5,546 bases of DNA, from assembly GCA_020200675.1 (NCBI GenBank), contig JAIVIG010000191.1, forward strand, positions 1-5,546, in the 5' to 3' direction. Each line of letters starts with the position of its first letter. The first letter of the stretch is position 1. The DNA comes from Actinomycetota bacterium (GTDB lineage Bacteria; Actinomycetota; Rubrobacteria; Rubrobacterales; Rubrobacteraceae). Below, piece after piece: positions 1-5,546 of the stretch. The notes under the pieces were generated by a model. It saw only the letters and a list, made by a program, of their open reading frames with translations. It was not told the origin of the DNA and did no database searches. The translations under genes and the position numbers were made by a program.

Positions 1-123
1 TGGGACGCTTCGTGCGCAAGAGCTTGTCGTTTTCCAAGTCGGAGGAGATGCACGAGGTTTGTTTACGGCTCTATCTGCATACTTACAATCTCGCGCTTGT
101 CTCCCGTGACTGAGCCACTACCC
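1..123 (+). mobile_element. Right end of an IS1-like insertion sequence (partial)
   Basis: The window opens inside a transposase reading frame whose last 36 codons resemble the C-terminus of IS1-family transposases. In IS1 the right terminal repeat overlaps or closely follows the transposase stop, so the element probably ends within about 10-20 bases after the stop at 111-113. The boundary at 123 is an estimate. The left end lies outside the window, so no terminal repeat pair can be confirmed. Confidence 0.5.
3..113 (+). CDS. IS1-family-like transposase, C-terminal fragment
   Basis: This is an open frame from the window edge to a TGA at 111-113, 36 residues. It contains the motif RFVRKSLSFSK, then an E-x-H pair (EEMHE) and a closing LHTYNLAL. 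That pattern (R-x-x-RK-x-LSFSK, an acidic/His patch, then a His/Tyr/Asn segment) is typical of the end of IS1-type DDE transposases, which cut and join element ends during transposition. The catalytic residues lie upstream of the window, so it cannot be judged whether the full gene is intact. The identification rests on a short segment. The other two forward frames give no recognisable protein here. Confidence 0.7.
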   Translation, partial: GRFVRKSLSFSKSEEMHEVCLRLYLHTYNLALVSRD

Positions 124-134
124 ACTATTCAAAC

Positions 135-164
135 CCCGCCGTAATGTCTGGGACGCATGGCGGG
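135..164. repeat. Short inverted repeat CCCGCC/GGCGGG between the IS tail and the nucleotidyltransferase
   Basis: CCCGCC at 135-140 pairs with GGCGGG at 159-164 across an 18-base loop. A second nested pair, ATGTC at 144-148 with GACAT at 164-168, competes with it. No T-run follows, so it is not a standard intrinsic terminator. It may be a chance hairpin in GC-rich DNA. Nothing else is recognisable in the 148 bases between the IS fragment and the next gene. Confidence 0.2.
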
Positions 165-261
165 ACATAGGCTGGCCGCGAAATCGGTCGTTGCGAGCGA
201 GCCTCTCTACGATGTCTGCGACTAGGTTGCATGGCAGCCGAAGTCGTGCGACACTCGGTCG

Positions 262-1050
262 ATGTTCACCGTGGCACAGCGCGCACGGATTCGCGACGCC
301 CTCGTTCAGGTAGCAAGCGACGACGAACGCATCACGGCCGCCGCCCTTGTCGGCTCTGCTGCGATCGATCAAGAAGATCAGTGGTCGGATATTGACCTTG
401 CCCTACGGATCCGTCCCGACCTCGAACCCGAGCTGGCCGCGCAGCACTGGACGACATACATGTACGCCGATCACGACGCGGTCCACCACCTCGATATTTG
501 GTCAGGACCGGCGCTCTATAGGGTCTTCCTCCTGTCGAACTCCCTCCAGATCGACCTCTCGTTCTGGCCGTCACAGGCCTTTGCCGCATCTGGTCCGACG
601 TTTCGCCTCCTGTTCGGAGAAACGAATGACGCTCCGACTTCGCCCCCGCCATCGACTGAATCACTGATTGGGATGGGCTGGCTATATGCGCTGCACATCA
701 GGTCGAGCCTCGCACGAGGTCGTCGATGGCAAGCAGTCCACATGCTCAACGGTCTCCGTGACCAAGTCGTCGCATTGGCCTGCCTCCGCTTCGGACTGCC
801 CGCCCACCAAGGCCGCGGTGTTGACGACCTACCACCCGAGATGACCGATTTTCTTGCCAACACGCTGATCATCTCGCTCGAACCGACCGAACTCAATCGA
901 GCCTTCGCAAGCACGACCCGCCTCCTCCTCAAAGAGGCGGCCCACGTCGACACCGAACTGGCCTCGCGGCTGGCGCCGCCGATCGAAGAACTGGTTCGCT
1001 CCTGCGAAATCTCGCCTTACGTCCGCAGCCGCGCTCCTCTTAAGCATTAA
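262..1050 (+). CDS. Nucleotidyltransferase domain protein (pol beta / aminoglycoside-adenylyltransferase-like fold)
   Basis: A 262-residue soluble protein with no signal peptide or membrane segment. The N-terminal domain carries the hallmark of the minimal nucleotidyltransferase fold: VGSAA at about 30-34, then WSDIDLAL at about 41-48, giving metal-binding Asp43 and Asp45. A third acidic residue is Asp98 in LQIDLSFW. All three catalytic aspartates are therefore present. The C-terminal half (about 130-250) is mostly helical and rich in Leu and Arg, as in proteins with a helical substrate-binding or dimer domain behind the transferase core. Such enzymes move a nucleotide (often AMP) onto a small molecule or a protein. 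Relatives include aminoglycoside and lincosamide nucleotidyltransferases and toxin-like MNT proteins, and the substrate cannot be read from sequence. ATG 262 is the only plausible start: a stop lies in frame at 223-225 with no alternative between. No clear Shine-Dalgarno precedes it. It sits alone beside IS material and appears lower in GC than alaS, consistent with acquisition by transfer. Confidence 0.8.
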   Translation: MFTVAQRARIRDALVQVASDDERITAAALVGSAAIDQEDQWSDIDLALRIRPDLEPELAAQHWTTYMYADHDAVHHLDIWSGPALYRVFLLSNSLQIDLSFWPSQAFAASGPTFRLLFGETNDAPTSPPPSTESLIGMGWLYALHIRSSLARGRRWQAVHMLNGLRDQVVALACLRFGLPAHQGRGVDDLPPEMTDFLANTLIISLEPTELNRAFASTTRLLLKEAAHVDTELASRLAPPIEELVRSCEISPYVRSRAPLKH

Positions 1051-1152
1051 ACACCCCTAGTTGCTTTTACCCGTCGGCCTTGGTCTTGCTATGGGTCGCG
1101 GACATTGTGGCGAGGTTTCCACTATTCCCGGTCTTTGAATCTGGGCTCTCGA

Positions 1153-1170
1153 TTCCCGAAGTCACGGGAA
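1153..1170. repeat. Perfect 6-bp inverted repeat TTCCCG-N6-CGGGAA upstream of alaS
   Basis: TTCCCG at 1153-1158 and CGGGAA at 1165-1170 are separated by 6 bases. The dyad sits where a -35 element would lie relative to the TACAAT box at 1189-1194, so it could be an operator. A third copy of the half-site, ATTCCCG, occurs at 1124-1130, in direct orientation to ATTCCCG at 1152-1158. No regulator is identifiable and no T-run follows. Confidence 0.3.
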
Positions 1171-1188
1171 AATCGGCAGCGGGGAAAG

Positions 1189-1194
1189 TACAAT
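1189..1194 (+). promoter_or_regulatory. Putative -10 box (TACAAT) of the alaS operon, leaderless layout
   Basis: TACAAT matches the TANNNT -10 consensus and ends 6 bases before ATG 1201. Transcription would start at or next to the A of the start codon, the leaderless arrangement common in actinobacteria and deinococci. No good TTGACA-like -35 lies 16-18 bases upstream (GGGAAA at 1166-1171). A weak purine stretch, GGGGAAAG at 1181-1188, could instead act as a Shine-Dalgarno, but at 12 bases it is too far from the ATG to be convincing. Confidence 0.4.
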
Positions 1195-1200
1195 AGCCTC

Positions 1201-3030
<1,830 letters not shown>

Positions 3031-3739
3031 TGCTCTTCGGCGAGAAGTACGGCGACCTCGTGCGCGTCGTCGAGATAGACGGCTTCTCGCGCGAGCTGTG
3101 CGGCGGCACCCACGTCCGGAGCACCGCCGAAGTCGGGGCGTTCAAGACCATCTCCAACAGAAAGCACGGCGCCGATCTCTACCGCATCGAGGTACTAACG
3201 GGGCGCGAGGCGCTCTACTACCTCATCCGCGCCACCGAAAAGGCGGAAGAGGTCGCGGGCGACTTGCGCGTCGAGGTCGGGGAGCTTCCTTCCGCGGTCG
3301 GCGAGCTGCGGGAAAAGGCGCGCGAGGCCCGGGAGGTCGCCGAAGCACAGGTCCTGAGAAAGGGCCTCGAAGAGGTCGGCTCCCTCGTCGAGAGCGCCGA
3401 GCACGTGGACGGAGCGGAGGTCGTGACCGGGCAAGTCGTGGCGGCGGACGCCAAAGGTCTCCGTCAGATCTCCGACGACGTAAGAAATCGTCTCCCGGGC
3501 CCGTCGGCCGTGGTGCTCGCCGCGGCCGTGGACGGCAAGGCCGTCCTCGTAGCGAACCTGCACCCCGACGTCTCCCGCCGGGTCGGGGCAGGCGAGATCG
3601 TCCGCGAAGTCTCGAGCGTGCTGGGCGGCCGGGGCGGAGGAAGTCCCACGATGGGCCAGGGCGGCGGCGGCGAGGTGGCCGCCATCCCGGAAGCCCTCAC
3701 GAGGGCGAGGGACATTTTGGGCCAGAGGCTAGCGGGCCA

Positions 3740-3748
3740 GGAAGAGGG
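3740..3748 (+). promoter_or_regulatory. Purine-rich ribosome binding site candidate for ruvX
   Basis: GGAAGAGGG lies inside the last codons of alaS and ends 6 bases before CTG 3755. That spacing suits CTG 3755 as the ruvX start and is too long (16 bases) for the out-of-frame ATG at 3765. It is the main positional evidence for the CTG choice. Confidence 0.4.
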
Positions 3749-3754
3749 TTAGCG

Positions 3755-4240
3755 CTGCCCAAGGATGGCCCATCCAGACGGGTCGCGGCCCTGGATCTCG
3801 GCGAGGCCCGCATCGGAGTAGCGATCTCCGATCCTGGCGGCTCCCTGGCGCGGCCCCTGGAAGTGGTGCCCTCGGACCGGTTGTCACCGTATCTCCGCGC
3901 GCTTCTGGTAGAGGAGGGTATAACGGAGGTCGTGGTGGGCGTCCCGAAGACGCTCGCCGGCGAGGTCGGCTCACAGGCCAGACGGGTTTTGGATAAACTG
4001 GCTACCCTCAGAGAAGAGTTCCCGGACCTGCGCTTCGTGGAGTGGGACGAACGCTTCACGACCCGCCTGGCCCGGTTCTCGCCGGGCGGACCCCGCAGTG
4101 GGGTTCGCAAGGGAGGACGGGCGGGCAGGCGCAAGGGGGGAACGAAGGAGCGGGTAGACCACCTGGCGGCGGCCGGTATGCTGCAGGAGTATCTGGACCG
4201 GAGGGGGGCGTTTGAGGCGACGCGACAGGACTCGTCGTAG
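3755..4240 (+). CDS. ruvX: RuvX/YqgF-family nuclease (pre-16S rRNA processing, putative Holliday junction resolvase)
   Basis: A 161-residue RNase H-fold protein of the YqgF family, linked to trimming the 5' end of pre-16S rRNA and formerly annotated as a Holliday junction resolvase. Motifs are in order: VAALDLGEARIGVAISDP (catalytic Asp14), VVVGVPKTLAGEVGSQA at about 59-75, VEWDERFTT at 95-103 (acidic Glu96/Asp98/Glu99) and KERVDHLAAAGMLQEYLD with Asp135. Family length is about 140-160. Between the TT-x-x-A region and the final motif there is a basic, Gly/Arg/Lys-rich stretch at about 110-130, longer than usual. There is no in-frame ATG, GTG or TTG between 3098 and the catalytic Asp; the next GTG (in PLEVVPS) would delete the active site. 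CTG 3755, 6 bases after GGAAGAGGG and 2 bases after the alaS stop, gives a natural N-terminus (PKDGPSRRVAALD). The alternative is ATG 3765 plus one missing base, for example in the GGG at 3780-3782. The 3' end overlaps mltG by 29 bases. Confidence 0.85.
   Translation: MPKDGPSRRVAALDLGEARIGVAISDPGGSLARPLEVVPSDRLSPYLRALLVEEGITEVVVGVPKTLAGEVGSQARRVLDKLATLREEFPDLRFVEWDERFTTRLARFSPGGPRSGVRKGGRAGRRKGGTKERVDHLAAAGMLQEYLDRRGAFEATRQDSS
4200..4208 (+). promoter_or_regulatory. Ribosome binding site of mltG (decides TTG start)
   Basis: GGAGGGGGG inside the end of ruvX lies 3-5 bases before TTG 4212, depending on which G pairs. This strong anti-16S match supports the non-ATG start and translational coupling with ruvX. 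Confidence 0.55.
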
Positions 4241-5357
4241 GCGCGAACGGGCGGAGAGAGAAGCACGCCTTGGGGCCGGGCGCTCTTCCGAGCCCCCCTC
4301 TCTGGAGAGACGGCGCGGCGGCAGACCGAAGAAGAGACGCCGCGGGTGCAAGACCCCGGCCGGGCGCCTGTTGCTGCTGGCGCTGCTGCTCCTCGGTGTT
4401 CTCTACGGGATCTACCTGCTCGTAAGCGCGGTGTTCGGCGGTGGGGTGGAGGAGCCCGTGACGGTCGCGGTAGAGCAGGGGGATACGCTGTCGAGCGTCG
4501 CCGACAAGCTCGAGGAGGCCGGCGTAATACACAGTTCCACCCTCTTCAAGCTAGAGTCACGCGTTCAGGGTGGGGAGACGGAGATAAAGGCCGGCGAGTA
4601 CCGGTTCATACCCGGCGAGGACAGCGAGCAGATACTCGAGACCCTCGCGAGCGGTGAGTCCGTCTCCGCCTTCACCATCACCGTCCCCGAGGGCCTGACC
4701 CTGGAGCAGACGGCGCGGGTAGTCGAAGAGGAGGGCGGCATCCCCGCCGAAGAGTTCGAGACGGCGGCCGGGAGGACCGACTACGGGTATGACTTCCTCG
4801 AAGATCCGGACATCCGGACGACCGAGGGCTTCCTCTTCCCCAAGAAGTACGAGTTCGAAAGAGGCGACGATGCCGCGCACATCGTGGACCGGTTCCTCCG
4901 GCAGTACCTACTGGAGAAGGACGGGCTCGACTTCGCCGAGGCGCAGGACCGCTTTAACCTCACGGAGTACGAGCTTGTCACGGTCGCGTCCCTCGTCGAG
5001 AAGGAGTCCGCCAACCCCGAGGAGCGGTCGCTGATTGCCAGTGTTATCTACAACCGCATCCGCTCGGGCATGCCGCTTCAGATCGACGCCACGGTCCAGT
5101 ACGCCCTGGGCAAGGCCAAGGAGGATCTCAAGCTCGACGACCTCGATGTCGAGTCACCCTACAACACCTACGAAAACCCCGGCCTGCCGCCCGGTCCGAT
5201 CTCTAGCCCGAGCCGCGAATCTATACAGGCCGCCCTCGAGCCCGCGGAGACCGACTACCTCTACTACGTGCTGGAGGCGAGCGGCGACGAACACTTCTTT
5301 ACCGACGACTACGACGAATTTCTCGAGGCCAAGGATCAGGCCGAGAACGAGCGCTGA
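4212..5357 (+). CDS. mltG: Endolytic murein transglycosylase MltG (YceG-like)
   Basis: A 381-residue bitopic membrane protein that cleaves nascent glycan strands in peptidoglycan and is thought to set chain ends during wall elongation. Layout: a very basic cytoplasmic tail (1-50, many Arg), one transmembrane helix at about 52-73 (LLLLALLLLGVLYGIYLLVS), a LysM-like segment at about 80-135 (VTVAVEQGDTLSSVADKLEEAGVI), then the YceG catalytic domain. Signatures include EGFLFPKKYEF at about 205-215 and VASLVEKES at 258-266, with Glu263 matching the catalytic Glu of the family VEKE motif. They continue with VIYNRIRSGMPLQIDATVQYALG at about 278-300 and the end motif SPYNTYENPGLPPGPISSPS at 315-334. 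The length and all hallmarks suggest an intact enzyme. The start is TTG 4212, just after GGAGGGGGG, overlapping ruvX by 29 bases, so it is the last gene of the alaS-ruvX-mltG unit. No intrinsic terminator is evident after it. Confidence 0.93.
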   Translation: MRRRDRTRRRRERAEREARLGAGRSSEPPSLERRRGGRPKKRRRGCKTPAGRLLLLALLLLGVLYGIYLLVSAVFGGGVEEPVTVAVEQGDTLSSVADKLEEAGVIHSSTLFKLESRVQGGETEIKAGEYRFIPGEDSEQILETLASGESVSAFTITVPEGLTLEQTARVVEEEGGIPAEEFETAAGRTDYGYDFLEDPDIRTTEGFLFPKKYEFERGDDAAHIVDRFLRQYLLEKDGLDFAEAQDRFNLTEYELVTVASLVEKESANPEERSLIASVIYNRIRSGMPLQIDATVQYALGKAKEDLKLDDLDVESPYNTYENPGLPPGPISSPSRESIQAALEPAETDYLYYVLEASGDEHFFTDDYDEFLEAKDQAENER

Positions 5358-5365
5358 ACGCCCGA

Positions 5366-5371
5366 TAGAAT
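5366..5371 (+). promoter_or_regulatory. Possible -10 box (TAGAAT) downstream of mltG
   Basis: TAGAAT ends 7 bases before an ATG at 5379, the same layout as the box ahead of alaS. The ATG opens only an 18-codon frame (5379-5435, stop TAG) with no recognisable product. It could be the promoter and first codons of a downstream gene displaced by the IS630 element, or a chance match. Confidence 0.2.
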
Positions 5372-5439
5372 CGCGGGAATGGGCGCCCTTCTCGTGTTTC
5401 GGGTGTTTCCGAACAATAGTTACGCTCGACTTTAGCCAT

Positions 5440-5546
5440 TACAGCGGTACCCGTAAGAGTTGATCCACGTGTTAGCCTCTGGTCATGAAACCGTATTCGA
5501 AGGATCTGAGACTCAGGGTGCTCGTCGCCGTCGATGCTGGAAATCC
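5440..5546 (+). mobile_element. Left end of an IS630-family element (partial)
   Basis: An IS630-type transposase starts at 5485 and runs off the window. IS630/Tc1 elements insert at TA and duplicate it, with the terminal repeat a few tens of bases before the transposase. The TA at 5440-5441 followed by CAGCGGTACCCGTAAG is my best guess for the left boundary. The right end is outside the window, so the boundary is unproven. Confidence 0.5.
5485..5546 (+). CDS. IS630-family transposase, N-terminal fragment
   Basis: The first 20 codons read MKPYSKDLRLRVLVAVDAGN, a near-canonical start for IS630-family transposases (pattern M-K-P-Y-S-x-D-L-R-x-R-V-x-x-A-V-x-x-G), which opens the helix-turn-helix that binds the element ends. 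The DDE catalytic domain lies beyond the window edge. There is no clear Shine-Dalgarno. A TANNNT box (TAGCCT, 5473-5478) lies 6 bases before the ATG, so a leaderless transcript is possible. Intactness cannot be judged. Confidence 0.85.
   Translation, partial: MKPYSKDLRLRVLVAVDAGN

Noticed and set aside
1105..1200. Longer alaS start giving 32 extra N-terminal residues
   Set aside because: The extension has no family resemblance, while residues from 1201 match the normal AlaS start. A TACAAT box also lies within the extension just ahead of 1201.
1051..1200. T-box riboswitch or attenuator ahead of alaS
   Set aside because: No T-box core (GGGTGGNACCGCG-like) and no terminator with a T-run is present in this short gap.
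5358..5413. Intrinsic terminator after mltG (CGCCC/GGGCG or TTCGG/CCGAA pairs)
   Set aside because: The stems are only 5 bp and no T-tract follows either one.

Overview
The window looks like a high-GC actinobacterial chromosome, most likely from the Rubrobacter group. This is inferred from the style of the AlaS, RuvX and MltG proteins, the gene order alaS-ruvX-mltG, and promoter-like TANNNT boxes lying 6-7 bases ahead of start codons. No search was run, so the genus is a guess.

Layout: (1) Bases 1-113 carry the last 36 codons of a transposase that resembles the IS1 family, so the window opens in the tail of an insertion sequence. (2) Bases 262-1050 encode a stand-alone nucleotidyltransferase of the DNA polymerase beta-like fold with all three catalytic aspartates. 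It appears lower in GC than what follows and looks like accessory cargo. (3) Bases 1201-3752 hold alaS (alanyl-tRNA synthetase), broken near 2951: about 32 codons of the editing domain are missing and the reading frame changes. (4) ruvX follows 2 bases after the alaS stop, but has no ATG, GTG or TTG start that keeps its catalytic N-terminus. CTG at 3755 is the best candidate. (5) mltG overlaps the end of ruvX by 29 bases and appears intact. (6) After an 84-base gap comes the left end of an IS630-family element, with the first 20 codons of its transposase running off the window.

The three core genes form one tight co-directional operon: tRNA charging (AlaS), a RNase H-fold nuclease implicated in pre-16S rRNA 5'-end processing (RuvX/YqgF), and a membrane endolytic murein transglycosylase (MltG). 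This order is common in actinobacteria and often leads into aroE, which is not seen here because the IS630 element occupies the downstream side. The operon is flanked on both sides by insertion-sequence material.

I found no convincing new biological system. The best leads are the broken alaS, with its TGATG stop/start overlap, and the start-codon problem of ruvX. Both could be real lesions or sequence/assembly errors.
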